A DNA stretch of 64,000 nucleotides from Planctomycetota bacterium (lineage in GTDB: Bacteria; Planctomycetota; Planctomycetia; Planctomycetales; Planctomycetaceae). Position numbers and translations under genes: made by a program. The notes beneath the pieces were generated by a model. The model had not been told where the DNA came from and made no database searches. It saw only the letters and a list, made by a program, of their open reading frames with translations. This document shows positions 45,713 to 55,109 of this stretch, piece after piece (positions within the stretch are counted from its first letter, which is position 1; every line of letters starts with the position of its first letter). The DNA is taken from contig QWPB01000077.1 of NCBI GenBank assembly GCA_003671275.1, positions 79,649-143,648 on the forward strand. The letters are read 5' to 3'.

Positions 45713-46210
45713 CTAAACACCCGAGAACGGATGCTTGGCGGTGTCCTTCTTGGCGAGCATTTCGCTGGCGCTGGGCTCGTTCTTCATCGCACGGGCGATC
45801 GCCAGCTTCGTTGCGTCGTAGTTGTACTGGAAGATCTTCTTGTCATCTTCCGCAGCCCAGTGAATGAACACGCCGCAGACGATGCACAGCGACTCCGCCT
45901 GGTCCTTGGCAATCACGCCCGCTTCAACGCTGTCGGCGACAGCCTTCGCCACGGCGTACTGAGCGGGTCCGAACATCTGGACAGCCTGCTTGGCTCCCTT
46001 GATCGTGACCTTGGTGATCATGACGGTGGCGGGCTTCACGCCGAGATTCGGGGCCAGTACCGCCAACAGATTCGAGTGACCATGCGACTGGGTCGCGAGA
46101 GCATTGGCAAAAGCCACACCCACCGGACCGCTCTTGTCGCCGATCAGCAGATCGATGTGTGCAATTTCGTTTCCATCACCGCAGAGGGCTTCGCCCACGT
46201 GGAACGACAT
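45713..46210 (-). CDS. fae: Formaldehyde-activating enzyme Fae
   Basis: Condenses formaldehyde with tetrahydromethanopterin to methylene-H4MPT. 165 aa, as in methylotrophs. Start MSFHVGEALCGDGNEIAHID contains the catalytic His of EIAHIDL. GPVGVAFANALATQSHGH, LLAVLAPNLGVKPATVM and MFGPAQYAVAKAVADS complete the family pattern. ATG 46210 was preferred over the longer frame because conserved sequence begins there and GGGAG lies 9 nt upstream. H4MPT-linked C1 genes are known in Planctomycetes. Here none of mtdB, mch, fhc or H4MPT-synthesis genes is nearby, so the gene is isolated. A role in formaldehyde detoxification is likely. Confidence 0.93.
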   Translation of the reverse strand: MSFHVGEALCGDGNEIAHIDLLIGDKSGPVGVAFANALATQSHGHSNLLAVLAPNLGVKPATVMITKVTIKGAKQAVQMFGPAQYAVAKAVADSVEAGVIAKDQAESLCIVCGVFIHWAAEDDKKIFQYNYDATKLAIARAMKNEPSASEMLAKKDTAKHPFSGV

Positions 46211-46425
46211 CGGAGAGTCTCCCGAGAATCCAAGTTGTCTGATGAGACCCCCCGCAGCCCGACACTGAGCGCGACGCAAGATCCATCCATCCGTCGAGAT
46301 AGGTTACAGCCCGCCCGCCGAAATTCCAGTCCGACCCATCCTTCGGGGTGTTCTCCCGTCGACGCAGGGATTCGGTTTCCCGTAACTTATCCGGACTGTT
46401 CAACAGAAACCTGAAGGAGCCCGCC

Positions 46426-47490
46426 ATGCGTTGGAAATTCAGTGGGGCCGTTCTCTGCGTGGGGTTCCTCGGCCTGTTCCTGCTCCTGACGGAGCCAGCA
46501 GTCGCTCAAAAGCGGGCTTGGCCGGTTGATCGGTTGATGAATGGGGCTCGTGTTCGAGTGGCCTTTGCCCCGATTACCAAAGGCGTGCGAAACTCAGTCG
46601 TCCGGGTTCTCATGGATGGCCAAACGGTGGCCCTGGGAACGGTCTTCGCCCCCGGACTGGTTCTCACCAAGGCCAGTGAGATCCAGGCGGCCACCCCGTT
46701 GCAATGCCAGCAAGGCAAGTCAATTCGCGACGCGACGCGACTCACCTGGTCACAAGCCCACGACCTGGCGGTACTCCAGGTTGACACGAACGACTGGAAG
46801 CCGATCGAACCTTACAACGGCCCCGACCCGGAGGTCGGCCACTTTGTGATTGCGGCCCAGCATGCCGAACTGCCCATTGCCGTCGGAGTGGTGAGCGTAA
46901 CACGTCGAGAAATCGAGAAGGAAGAGATCCACGGTGTCCTGGGGATCCAGTTGGAACCTGTGGATGAGCCCGTCGTCAAGCTGGTGTTCGAGGGCAGCGC
47001 TGCGGCCACCGCCGGAATTCAGCCGGGAGACCGAATTACCAAAGTCGGCGAGGTATCGGTGACCAGCCGCGAAACCTTGATTCACGAAATCGCCCGCCAT
47101 CCTCCCGGAGAGAAGCTGACCATTGAGCTGCTGCGGGACGATAAACCGGTCACATTATCGGCCACGCTGAGCCACCCGTTTGGTGAGTTTCTATCGCGGA
47201 TTGCCCAACAGAACCGCTTGGGCGGCGAGATCAGTCGCCGGGCGGGCGGCTTTCCAATCGCCATTCAGCATGACAGCGTTTTAAAACCCGACGAGTGTGG
47301 CGGCCCCGCACTAGATATTGAGGGGCACGTGATCGGGATCAATATCGCCCGCTCGGGCCGGACGGAATCGCTGCTCATCCCCGCGACTGTCGTCCAGGAA
47401 GTGCTCGCCTCCCATGCGGCGGGAACTCTTCCGGCATTTCCGAATGCCGAACCCGCTGAAGCCTCCCCGAAGCCCCCGACGAACGATTGA
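46426..47490 (+). CDS. Secreted trypsin-like pseudoprotease interrupted by a PDZ domain
   Basis: 354 aa. A signal peptide (to about residue 27, AVA|QK) is followed by a first trypsin-like half: GTVFAPGLVLTKASEI near residue 75-87 and HDLAVLQVD near 112. A PDZ domain occupies about 170-250 (GVLGIQLEPV, AGIQPGDRITKVGE). The second trypsin half comes after it: FPIAIQHDSVLKPDECGGPA, then DIEGHVIGINIAR and LLIPATVVQEVL. HtrA proteins carry PDZ after the complete protease; here it is nested in it. The catalytic His (TNAHV) reads TKASE and the Ser (GNSGG) reads DECGG, so normal serine protease activity is unlikely. AAGGAG lies 6 nt before ATG 46426. Confidence 0.85.
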   Translation: MRWKFSGAVLCVGFLGLFLLLTEPAVAQKRAWPVDRLMNGARVRVAFAPITKGVRNSVVRVLMDGQTVALGTVFAPGLVLTKASEIQAATPLQCQQGKSIRDATRLTWSQAHDLAVLQVDTNDWKPIEPYNGPDPEVGHFVIAAQHAELPIAVGVVSVTRREIEKEEIHGVLGIQLEPVDEPVVKLVFEGSAAATAGIQPGDRITKVGEVSVTSRETLIHEIARHPPGEKLTIELLRDDKPVTLSATLSHPFGEFLSRIAQQNRLGGEISRRAGGFPIAIQHDSVLKPDECGGPALDIEGHVIGINIARSGRTESLLIPATVVQEVLASHAAGTLPAFPNAEPAEASPKPPTND

Positions 47491-47557
47491 GCCAACGCCA
47501 CCGGGCCGGTAACCTGCCGGATCGCATTTCCGATCCGCCGCTGGAACAGGTTTCCCT

Positions 47558-48160
47558 ATGTCGACCGATTCATCCTCCGTGGAACACGTGCTGGTAGTCC
47601 CGACATCCCTCTTCCACGAGGTCGGCTACTTTCAGGGATTCCAACCCAACATCCAGCCGTACTTGGAGGTGCTGCTGAATCCTGCCGTGACCAGCTACCG
47701 GCCCCGCGATGTGATGGAGCAGGATTCGAGCTTTAAGCAGCTCATTCCGTACTGCATCTTCCGCTGCGATGGCCAGATCTTCTCGTACCGTCGGGGACAA
47801 GGGCAGGGCGAAACACGGCTGCTCAAGAAGCGTTCGATCGGAATCGGCGGTCACATCTCTTCGATCGACCAGCATGCCCCGAACGTCTATCGCGAGGCCA
47901 TGCGTCGCGAGATTGAAGAGGAGGTGTTTCTTGAGTCGAATTTTCAAGAAACCTGTATTGGACTGATCAATGACGATCTGACCGAGGTGGGAAAGGTCCA
48001 CTTGGGAATTGTTCACCTGATTGATATCGATGAGCCCAAAGTTCGACCCCGTGAAGAGTCGATACACGAGGCAGGCTTCGCAAAGCCGTCAGAATTGATA
48101 CTCGCGAGAGATCAGTTCGAAACCTGGTCACAAATCTGTCTGGAGCACCTGATTTCCTAA
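47558..48160 (+). CDS. Nudix-like hydrolase family protein
   Basis: 200 aa. The segment [20 protein letters not shown] followed by [12 protein letters not shown] matches the Nudix box GX5EX7REUXEEXGU apart from the first Glu and the spacing (GGH followed by 10 residues, then [12 protein letters not shown]). The beta strands before it ([19 protein letters not shown]) and after it ([19 protein letters not shown]) fit the fold. It resembles a group of uncharacterised phosphoesterases with this domain. The substrate is unknown. ATG 47558 lacks a strong ribosome site. It lies 67 nt after the pseudoprotease on the same strand. Confidence 0.75.
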   Translation: MSTDSSSVEHVLVVPTSLFHEVGYFQGFQPNIQPYLEVLLNPAVTSYRPRDVMEQDSSFKQLIPYCIFRCDGQIFSYRRGQGQGETRLLKKRSIGIGGHISSIDQHAPNVYREAMRREIEEEVFLESNFQETCIGLINDDLTEVGKVHLGIVHLIDIDEPKVRPREESIHEAGFAKPSELILARDQFETWSQICLEHLIS

Positions 48161-48198
48161 AGAAGTCAGTGGTCCCTGTGACCAAAGATCACCGCAGA

Positions 48199-48238
48199 CT
48201 CGTGAACCATGGAGTGGTTCACGAGATGCTCGTGTTTT
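48199..48238 (+). terminator. Terminator-like 11-bp hairpin after the Nudix gene
   Basis: CTCGTGAACCA (48199-48209), loop TGGAG, TGGTTCACGAG (48215-48225) is a perfect inverted repeat, with TTTT 9 nt further on at 48235. The gap to the T-run is long for a classic terminator; it may instead be a processing or regulatory hairpin in the leader of the next gene. Confidence 0.55.
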
Positions 48239-48315
48239 GCCCGAAACGCTCCGAATGTCGGTGGGCACACGATCCTGAAGGCACATTGCGACCGACGACG
48301 ACAAGGAAGTGTCAC

Positions 48316-49119
48316 ATGCGAAATCGTTTCACCCGTACATTCTGGACCGGCGCAGCGGCTGTCGCGATGACCGGAAGCCTGTGGACTTTGGCCGCCTTCG
48401 GCCAGGCACCGGCCGTGCGTCCCGCCGCCCGACCGGCGGCAGCCGCACCGGCAGCCCGGGTTCCGGCAGCTGCCACCACACAGCCCGCAACTGCCGGTCA
48501 ACCGGCGGCCTCGAACATCATCTCGGCAGAAGCCGCCAAACTGCCGCTCCAGCCCGGTGGCGTGGACGAAGCGGGCCTCGGTCAGATCATCGCGGCTCTG
48601 GGCCTCAAGCCCGACAAGCAGCTTCAGCGATATGACTTCGCTTTCCGAGCCGAAATGGAAGGGACCGAATGGACCCTCTCGATGTCCGCGGTTCTCAGCC
48701 AAGACCAACAGTCCCTGTGGCTGATGGCCTGGCTCGACGAACTTCCCAAATCCGCCGAAGCGGTGCCCCGTGCGGCATTGTTGCGCCTGCTGGCTGAGAA
48801 CGACACGCTGGGTGACGGCAAGATGTTTGCCTATATCCCCAATAATCGCCGCTTCGTGATGCAGCGATCGGTGTCCAACGAACAGATGACCTCCGCCAAG
48901 TTCCGCACCTACCTGTCGGACCTCGGAGCCAGTGTCGTGGAAACTCATGGCGTCTGGTCGACAGGTCAGTGGGCTGCTCCCGCCGCCGCTGCGGCAACGG
49001 GTGCGACTCCAGCAGCCACTCCGGGGGCAGTGGCTCCGGTGGCTCGGCCCGCCGCGACGGGACGTCCCGTCAACACAGCTGTCAACGACTCCAAGACGAC
49101 CACACCGATTCGTAAATAG
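48316..49119 (+). CDS. Secreted Ala/Pro-rich protein with CesT/YbjN-like core
   Basis: 267 aa. A signal peptide (MRNRFTRTFWTGAAAVAMTG to about residue 33) is followed by an Ala/Pro/Arg repeat linker. A folded core lies at about 85-205: YDFAFRAEMEGTEWTLSMSA, then LRLLAENDTLGDGKMFAYIP and FRTYLSDLGAS. This pattern is like the type III secretion chaperone/YbjN fold. A second Ala/Pro/Thr-rich tail follows. It is probably periplasmic; no function can be assigned. ATG 48316 has AAGGA 8 nt upstream. A strong terminator follows the gene. Confidence 0.75.
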   Translation: MRNRFTRTFWTGAAAVAMTGSLWTLAAFGQAPAVRPAARPAAAAPAARVPAAATTQPATAGQPAASNIISAEAAKLPLQPGGVDEAGLGQIIAALGLKPDKQLQRYDFAFRAEMEGTEWTLSMSAVLSQDQQSLWLMAWLDELPKSAEAVPRAALLRLLAENDTLGDGKMFAYIPNNRRFVMQRSVSNEQMTSAKFRTYLSDLGASVVETHGVWSTGQWAAPAAAAATGATPAATPGAVAPVARPAATGRPVNTAVNDSKTTTPIRK

Positions 49120-49142
49120 TTATCCGGGGGCGATCTCCGAGC

Positions 49143-49179
49143 CAAACAGCCCGTCTGACTCAGTCAGGCGGGCTGTTTG
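49143..49179 (+). terminator. Rho-independent terminator
   Basis: CAAACAGCCCG (49143-49153) and CGGGCTGTTTG (49169-49179) form an 11-bp stem, extended by a wobble pair and a CTGA/TCAG inner stem. It lies 23 nt after the stop of the secreted Ala/Pro-rich gene. Confidence 0.85.
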
Positions 49180-49376
49180 CATGGATGGCATCCGGAGTCG
49201 CTCTTCCGATGTGCTCCCCACGGAGTCGCCGGGGAGATGCCCGCTCCACACTCCTCGATCAGGTTACCCCCGGAAATACTCACCATCATCGATTCCAACT
49301 GCTAGACTTTCGGTCATTCGTTGCAGATCTCCACGTTCCAGGGACTGCACATTGATTGAGACGGAGTCTGGCAGCC

Positions 49377-52300
49377 ATGAAACGTGGAATCTTGATTTGG
49401 CTCGGGCTGGCCCTTCTGGCAAGCGGGCTGTTTTTTCTATTCCGGAATGCGAAGCCCCAGTCCCAGCTGTCGCCGGAAGTCGCGGCGCGCGTCGCACGGG
49501 ATCTGCCGCTGGCGGTCGCCCATCTGGAAAACATGCACCCCGAAGCAGCGCTTCCATTGCTGATGGCGCTGAACCAGGATGTCCCCCATGATCGGGCCGT
49601 GCTTCAGAACATCGCCGTAGGCCGCGTGCTGGAGGCGATGAACCCGAAACCCGGCATTGAAGCCGAGCCCCTGAAACAGACGACACTCGCCCACTTGCAG
49701 GCCTGGCAGGCGGCGCATCCCGATGACTGGCAATGTTACGCTCTGTCGGGGCTGTATCTGGAGCATCTCGAAGACTACGCCGCCGCCTATGCGATGTTCG
49801 ATGCGATCGCCCCCCTGGAAACCACAACGAACGGCGGGGCACAGCGTCCAGCCAGCCGCGTGGGTGACACGGGAATGCTGTATGCCATGGCGCGAACCGG
49901 CCTGAAACTCAACAAGGGCCCCGAACGCGCCGATGCCTTGCGGGCCCTGCTTCAGGCGGTCGACGATCAGCCGGACGACTTGTGGCTGCTGCTGGCCCTG
50001 ATCGATGAGCAGGTTTCCCATCAGGACGAGACAGTCTCCAAGCCCCTGGAGAAGTTGCTTGCGCTGGCCCCCTTGGTGGCTGAGCCCATTCGCCAAGCCC
50101 AGCGATTTGACATTGTGCAGGCCATCGCGACCATGCAAGCGGCCATCCCTCAATCCGACTGGAAGGCGGTCACTCGCTCATGGGGCCCGATCCGGAATCT
50201 GATGACCCCGACGGATGCCAGCCAGACCGATCGCAAGAAGAATCAACGGCACCCGCTCGACTATGTCGTGGACCGGATCGAGGGTCTGTCCCTGCCGAGA
50301 GTGGCCCCCTCCCCAGCCATTCCGCTGAAATTCGAGCCGCTGGAATTGCCCCCGCTGCTGGGAGCCCCCGCAGAAGTTCTCGATGCCCGGTGGGCGGACT
50401 TCGATTTCGATCGACTTCCCGAGCTCTGTGTGTTGGAGAGTACCCGCCTGACCATCTGGTCGAAAAAAACCGGTGCCGATCAATCCCCCGATCCCTGGAC
50501 GCTGCTGGCCGAGTGCCCGGTAGAAGGCGTCGAGCGGTTTCTCCTGGGTGATCTCGATGACGATCCCGTGGAATTGTCTCCCGAATCGACACCCGGGGTC
50601 ACGGTCCGCCGCGCGGATCTCGATCTGGTGCTCTACGGAAAAGTCGGCGTGCGATTCCTCCAGTGCAATCGGGGCGACCAGAAATTGTCCCTGGCCCCCC
50701 CCGCCAAAGCTGTTGCGAACCTCTGCGACGTACCGGTGACTGCCGCAGCCCTCGCCGATTTCGACGGGGATGGGGATCTCGATTTACTGATGGCGAACAG
50801 CCAAGGGCTCCAACTGGGCTTCAATCGTGGCGGGTTTCAGTGGGAAACTCGACCCGACAGCCCGGCGGGAGTCCCCGCGGGACAGGCAATCTCACAACTG
50901 AAGGCCTGTGATCTGGATCGTGATCACGATATCGACGTGCTGACCGTCTCCGAGGGACAGGTCCAGATGCTCACGAATTTACGGCATGGAACCCTTCGCT
51001 GGTCAGCGATCGCCGGACTCGACTCCTCCCAGGTGATCACGAATGTTGCCATTCTGGATGCGGATGCCAATGCCAGCTGGGACTTGCTGCTCAGTGGTCC
51101 GACTGGGCAGCGGCTGGCCCTGAGCCGAACCATCGAAGAGGGGGCTTGGCGAATCACCGGCGATCCCCCGGTGTCCGATCAGCCCACTCGGGCTGCGTTG
51201 CTGGCAGACTTGGACAACGATGGCCTGGAAGAGATCGTCCATCTGGCGGATACCGTCAGCCTGTCTCGCGGAGGGCTTGGGACTTTCGATGAGGCTCCGG
51301 CCAACTGGTCAGTCCCCTCGGGAGTGCTGGCCCGGTCTGGCCAGTCGATCGATGCCGATGGCGATGGCGATCTGGATCTGTGCTTGAATCTGCCTGCGGG
51401 AATCGCCCTGTGGGAGAATCAGGGTGGCCATCAGAACGCCTGGGTCAGCCTGGAAGTTGTCGCCGCACAGGTCAAAGACTCGCCCCCTGTTCCCAGTGGG
51501 CGTGTCAATCATTACGGCATCTGCAGCCTGCTGGAGGCACGCACATCCGCCGGTTATCAGGCCCGTGTCATCGAGGCGCAGCCGGTCCATTTTGGTCTGG
51601 GACCACAGGGCCAAGCCGAAATCGTACGCATCGTGTGGCAGAACGGCAGCCCCGTGAACACAATCGCCCCGCCCCGCAACCAGACAATCTGGGAACTGCA
51701 AACACTGACCGGGTCCTGTCCGTACCTGTATACATGGGACGGCGAACAATATGTGTTCGCCACCGATCTACTCTGGGCTGCCCCGCTGGGAATGCCCAGT
51801 CCGGCTGGGGGGCTGACACCGGCTCGCGAGTGGGAGTACCTCAAGATTCCCGGCCAGCTGTTGAAGGCACGAGACGGGCAATATCAACTACAACTGACCG
51901 AAGAACTTTACGAAGCCGCCTACTTTGACAAAGTCCAGCTGATCGCGGTCGACCATCCGGCGGAAGTTGAGATCTACTCCAACGAAAAGGTCGGGCCGCC
52001 GACCATCGCGGGAAAGAAGATTCACACTGTCAGCAATCCGCGCGTACCGGTATCTGCTCGAGACCAGCAGGACCGTGATCTGCTTCCGGCCATCCGGGAT
52101 CTCGACGAGATCTACACGAAACACTGGGACCACAAGTTCAAACAGGGATGGACCGAACGCACGGAGCTTCATCTGGATCTGGGAACCATCCCCCCGGCGA
52201 CCCCGGTAATGCTCTATTTGACAGGCTGGATCTATCCCACGGACCCGGCCATCAGCATGTCGATTCAGGAAAACCCGGGCCGCGCCGGGCTTGGGATTCA

Positions 52301-52994
52301 GCCCCCCTCGCTGGAAGTTCCCGATGGACAGGGGGGGTGGAAGCTGGCCAGCCCGTTTATCGGCTTTCCGGGAGGAAAGACCAAGACAATCGCTGTGGAT
52401 CTGACCCACCTGCTGACGCCGGGTGATAGCCGTGTCCGCATCGTCACCTCGATGGAACTTTGCTGGGACCAGATCTTCTTTACGATGAATGAACCCGCGG
52501 CTGAGGTCCGGGAAACCCCTCTGGAACTCGTGTCCGCCGATCTGCATTACCGCGGGTGCTCGGCCCGTATCCTGCATCCGCAATTCGGTCCCGAGCGTTA
52601 CGACTATGCGCGCGTTGACCCCATGCTCTACAGCTCAATGGAAGGTCGATTCACCCGGTACGGCGACGTTCGGGAGCTGTTGACCGAACCGGATGACCGC
52701 ATGGTCGTCCTGGGGTGCGGTGATGAATGCACTCTGACTTTTCGGGCAGCCGCCCCGCCGCCCCTCGGGTGGACACGCGACTTCGTGATTCACAATGTCG
52801 GCTGGGACAAGGATTGCAATCCGCAAAACATCTACGGCAAGACCGTCGAGCCACTGCCGTATGCGGGCATGACGGGCTACCCGCCCGCAGTACCGTATCC
52901 TGACAGCGAACAGCACCGGGCCTACCTGCGGCATTACCAGACTCGGGAGCAATCCGATCACGCCTTCCGCCGGTATCTGTTCCTCCAGGACTGA
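49377..52994 (+). CDS. Large FG-GAP/VCBS-repeat protein with UnbV-like domain (1205 aa)
   Basis: An N-terminal membrane anchor or signal (ILIWLGLALLASGLFFLF, residues 4-22) is followed by a helical TPR-like region to about 240. Residues about 330-690 carry FG-GAP/VCBS repeats with calcium-type loops (ADFDGDGDLDLL near 460, DADGDGDLDLCL near 660, LADLDNDGLEEIV). A segment VHFGLGPQGQAEIVRIVW near 738 is the UnbV/ASPIC domain. The last 420 residues, beginning CPYLYTWDGEQYVFATDLLW, are a separate conserved-looking region of unknown function. A surface or periplasmic binding role is inferred. ATG 49377 has GGAG 10 nt upstream. Family members are abundant in Planctomycetes and Acidobacteria. Confidence 0.85.
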   Translation: MKRGILIWLGLALLASGLFFLFRNAKPQSQLSPEVAARVARDLPLAVAHLENMHPEAALPLLMALNQDVPHDRAVLQNIAVGRVLEAMNPKPGIEAEPLKQTTLAHLQAWQAAHPDDWQCYALSGLYLEHLEDYAAAYAMFDAIAPLETTTNGGAQRPASRVGDTGMLYAMARTGLKLNKGPERADALRALLQAVDDQPDDLWLLLALIDEQVSHQDETVSKPLEKLLALAPLVAEPIRQAQRFDIVQAIATMQAAIPQSDWKAVTRSWGPIRNLMTPTDASQTDRKKNQRHPLDYVVDRIEGLSLPRVAPSPAIPLKFEPLELPPLLGAPAEVLDARWADFDFDRLPELCVLESTRLTIWSKKTGADQSPDPWTLLAECPVEGVERFLLGDLDDDPVELSPESTPGVTVRRADLDLVLYGKVGVRFLQCNRGDQKLSLAPPAKAVANLCDVPVTAAALADFDGDGDLDLLMANSQGLQLGFNRGGFQWETRPDSPAGVPAGQAISQLKACDLDRDHDIDVLTVSEGQVQMLTNLRHGTLRWSAIAGLDSSQVITNVAILDADANASWDLLLSGPTGQRLALSRTIEEGAWRITGDPPVSDQPTRAALLADLDNDGLEEIVHLADTVSLSRGGLGTFDEAPANWSVPSGVLARSGQSIDADGDGDLDLCLNLPAGIALWENQGGHQNAWVSLEVVAAQVKDSPPVPSGRVNHYGICSLLEARTSAGYQARVIEAQPVHFGLGPQGQAEIVRIVWQNGSPVNTIAPPRNQTIWELQTLTGSCPYLYTWDGEQYVFATDLLWAAPLGMPSPAGGLTPAREWEYLKIPGQLLKARDGQYQLQLTEELYEAAYFDKVQLIAVDHPAEVEIYSNEKVGPPTIAGKKIHTVSNPRVPVSARDQQDRDLLPAIRDLDEIYTKHWDHKFKQGWTERTELHLDLGTIPPATPVMLYLTGWIYPTDPAISMSIQENPGRAGLGIQPPSLEVPDGQGGWKLASPFIGFPGGKTKTIAVDLTHLLTPGDSRVRIVTSMELCWDQIFFTMNEPAAEVRETPLELVSADLHYRGCSARILHPQFGPERYDYARVDPMLYSSMEGRFTRYGDVRELLTEPDDRMVVLGCGDECTLTFRAAAPPPLGWTRDFVIHNVGWDKDCNPQNIYGKTVEPLPYAGMTGYPPAVPYPDSEQHRAYLRHYQTREQSDHAFRRYLFLQD

Positions 52995-53022
52995 CCCGTA
53001 CGGCCTGAATTGATATCCCATG

Positions 53023-53056
53023 CAAAACGCCCGCTGACGGTTGTCAACGGGCGTTG
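53023..53056 (-). terminator. Terminator between tsf and the FG-GAP gene
   Basis: AACGCCCG (53026-53033) pairs with CGGGCGTT (53048-53055), with an inner TGAC/GTCA stem. Read on the minus strand it ends in TTTTGC, fitting termination of tsf; it may also act on the convergent FG-GAP transcript. Confidence 0.75.
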
Positions 53057-53081
53057 GAGTTCATCGTTTCTGGAGTCAGGC

Positions 53082-53900
53082 CTAGCGCCCCAGAACCCAC
53101 AGGTGGAACGCCTTGGACTTGAGACCCACTTCGGCCAGAACCTGCCGTACTGTCTTTGAGTCATCCTTGGCGAACGGCTGTTCGGTGAGGACACCGCACT
53201 CATCGCGGTAAAAGACCCCCATCTTACCGTCGACAATCTTCTCGATGATGTTGGCTGGCTTGCCGCTGGCTTTGGCTTCTTCCGCCAGCTTGGCGCGAGC
53301 TTCCTCAACGCGAGCCGGGTCCACCGAGTCCGTGTTGGCAAAGGTCGGCTTCATGGCCGCCACATGCATTGCCACGTCCCGCAAAACCGGTGTCGTCATG
53401 TCCGTGCCTTCTGCTTGGAAGAGGCACGCGGTCTTGCCGTCGTGATGGACGTAAGCACCGACGGGGCCCGCCAGGCGAACAACGCGGGCGATGACGAACT
53501 TTTCGCGGATCTGGTTGACGAGGTCTTCAAATTTCTGCTTCAGTCCCGCCTGAGCCAGCAGTTCGTCAACGCTGCTCGCACCGGGTCCGGTGAGCAGCTG
53601 ATTGACCATCTCTTCGCCGAACGTCACGAAGGCATCTGCTTTGGCCACAGGAGCCGACTCGCACTGGATTTCGACAGCGGCGACTTCGCTGTTGTCCGCC
53701 GAGAGCTTAACGAAGATCTTGCCTTCTTCAGTGGTGTTTTCCGCCCGGCTCAGCATCAGCTTGCCGACTTGGGAGCGGAGGATTTCGACGGCCTTCTCTT
53801 CGTCGCCGCCCGCCTCGATGAGGGCCTGCTTGACCTTCATAAGGGGCAGATTGGTCCGCTGACGGAGGGAGTTGACGACGGCTGCGGTAATTTCAGCCAT
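53082..53900 (-). CDS. tsf: Translation elongation factor Ts
   Basis: Nucleotide-exchange factor for EF-Tu. 272 aa. [20 protein letters not shown] is the N-terminal UBA-like domain, though the usual TGAGMMDCKKAL reads [12 protein letters not shown]. The core strand [12 protein letters not shown] replaces the usual CQTDFVAK, losing the Asp and Phe that intrude on EF-Tu. [23 protein letters not shown] and [13 protein letters not shown] confirm the identity. ATG 53900 has AGGAG 10 nt upstream; an extended open frame to 54068 has no support. It lies downstream of rpsB, the normal order, but a terminator hairpin separates them. Confidence 0.93.
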   Translation of the reverse strand: MAEITAAVVNSLRQRTNLPLMKVKQALIEAGGDEEKAVEILRSQVGKLMLSRAENTTEEGKIFVKLSADNSEVAAVEIQCESAPVAKADAFVTFGEEMVNQLLTGPGASSVDELLAQAGLKQKFEDLVNQIREKFVIARVVRLAGPVGAYVHHDGKTACLFQAEGTDMTTPVLRDVAMHVAAMKPTFANTDSVDPARVEEARAKLAEEAKASGKPANIIEKIVDGKMGVFYRDECGVLTEQPFAKDDSKTVRQVLAEVGLKSKAFHLWVLGR

Positions 53901-54147
53901 GAGAGAAAGCTCCTGCGAGAATCGAGAAGGTGTTTCGGAAGGGAATTGCCGTGGACCAGCTCCGAGCTGTCGCGGACTCCAGTGAGTGGTTAGGACACCT
54001 GAAATGCGGAGTTGTTCGCGACTCAGGAAGTGATTCACTCGTCGGGTCGGCAATCCTGCCTGCCCCATCGTACATCTGGCGGACCAACAGACAGTCTGAG
54101 TGCCACTGAGCGTTTGCCAGTTGTCCGATTCAGGAACGCCAATGAAG

Positions 54148-54175
54148 AAGCCCGTGGGACACTGTCCACGGGCTT
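54148..54175 (-). terminator. Terminator/attenuator between rpsB and tsf
   Basis: AAGCCCGTGG (54148-54157) and CCACGGGCTT (54166-54175) form a perfect 10-bp stem with an 8-nt loop. On the minus strand it is followed by CTTCATT, with a poor T-run, so partial termination between rpsB and tsf is plausible. Confidence 0.65.
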
Positions 54176-54196
54176 AGTTCTCTCCAGTAGTCGGGA

Positions 54197-54955
54197 CTAG
54201 CGGTCCTGACGGATGCTGGGCACGGCCTTGTATTCTTCGGACTTGGCGGCCTCTTCCTGCTTACGCGGGATGGAGGATTTGCCTTGTGTAACAGCGTCCG
54301 AGATGTAGTTCAGAATCAGGCGGATTGAGCGGATGCTGTCGTCGTTGCCGGGGATGGCCAAGTCGACCATGTCCGGGTTTGAGTCGGTATCGATCAACGA
54401 CACGACCTTCACCCCCAAGGCACGGCATTCCGCAACGCAGTTCTTTTCCTTGCTCGGATCGACGATGAAGACCGCTTCCGGCAGCCGATTCATCTCACGA
54501 ATCCCGCCCAGGTTGGTGCGGATCTTCTTCAGCTCGCGGTTGAGCCGGGACTGCTGCTTTTTCGAATACTTGGTCAGCAGCTCGCCGGTCTTTTCAAGAG
54601 TCTCAAGCTCTTCCAGACGCTTGAGCCGGTTGCGAACCGTACGAAAGTTGGTCAGCGTACCACCCAGCCAGCGCTCGGTGCAGTAAGGCATGCCGCATGC
54701 CTGAGCCGCCTCTGCGACGGCTTCTTGAGCCTGCCGCTTGGTACCCACAAACAGCACCAGGCTGCCCTGAGCTGCGACCTTTTGAAGGTACTTCTGAGCC
54801 CGCACGAGGCCCCGGATCGTTTCCTTCAGGTCGATAATGTGAATCTTGTTACGACGCCCGTAAATGTACGGACGCATCTTCGGATTCCACCGACTGGCCT
54901 TATGGCCGAAGTGAACGCCTGCTTCCAGAATGTCTTTGACGACGATTTCCGCCAC
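54197..54955 (-). CDS. rpsB: 30S ribosomal protein S2
   Basis: 252 aa, normal. [20 protein letters not shown] and [20 protein letters not shown] are S2 signatures. [28 protein letters not shown], and [20 protein letters not shown] followed by NDDS also match. The start is GTG at 54955, 9 nt after AGGAG; no ATG is available in frame nearby. First gene of the rpsB-tsf pair. Confidence 0.97.
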   Translation of the reverse strand: MAEIVVKDILEAGVHFGHKASRWNPKMRPYIYGRRNKIHIIDLKETIRGLVRAQKYLQKVAAQGSLVLFVGTKRQAQEAVAEAAQACGMPYCTERWLGGTLTNFRTVRNRLKRLEELETLEKTGELLTKYSKKQQSRLNRELKKIRTNLGGIREMNRLPEAVFIVDPSKEKNCVAECRALGVKVVSLIDTDSNPDMVDLAIPGNDDSIRSIRLILNYISDAVTQGKSSIPRKQEEAAKSEEYKAVPSIRQDR

Positions 54956-55109
54956 GCCCTGTCACTCCTGAGGAGACACGAACCCTTTGCGAAGCGAGGC
55001 AGTCTACAGACGGCAACAACGATGGTCAAACGACAACGCAGGATCCATTTGGAAAATCTCCTGATCCACCCGTCGGGCATGCCCCGTACAGGCGGTCACT
55101 GACAGCCCC

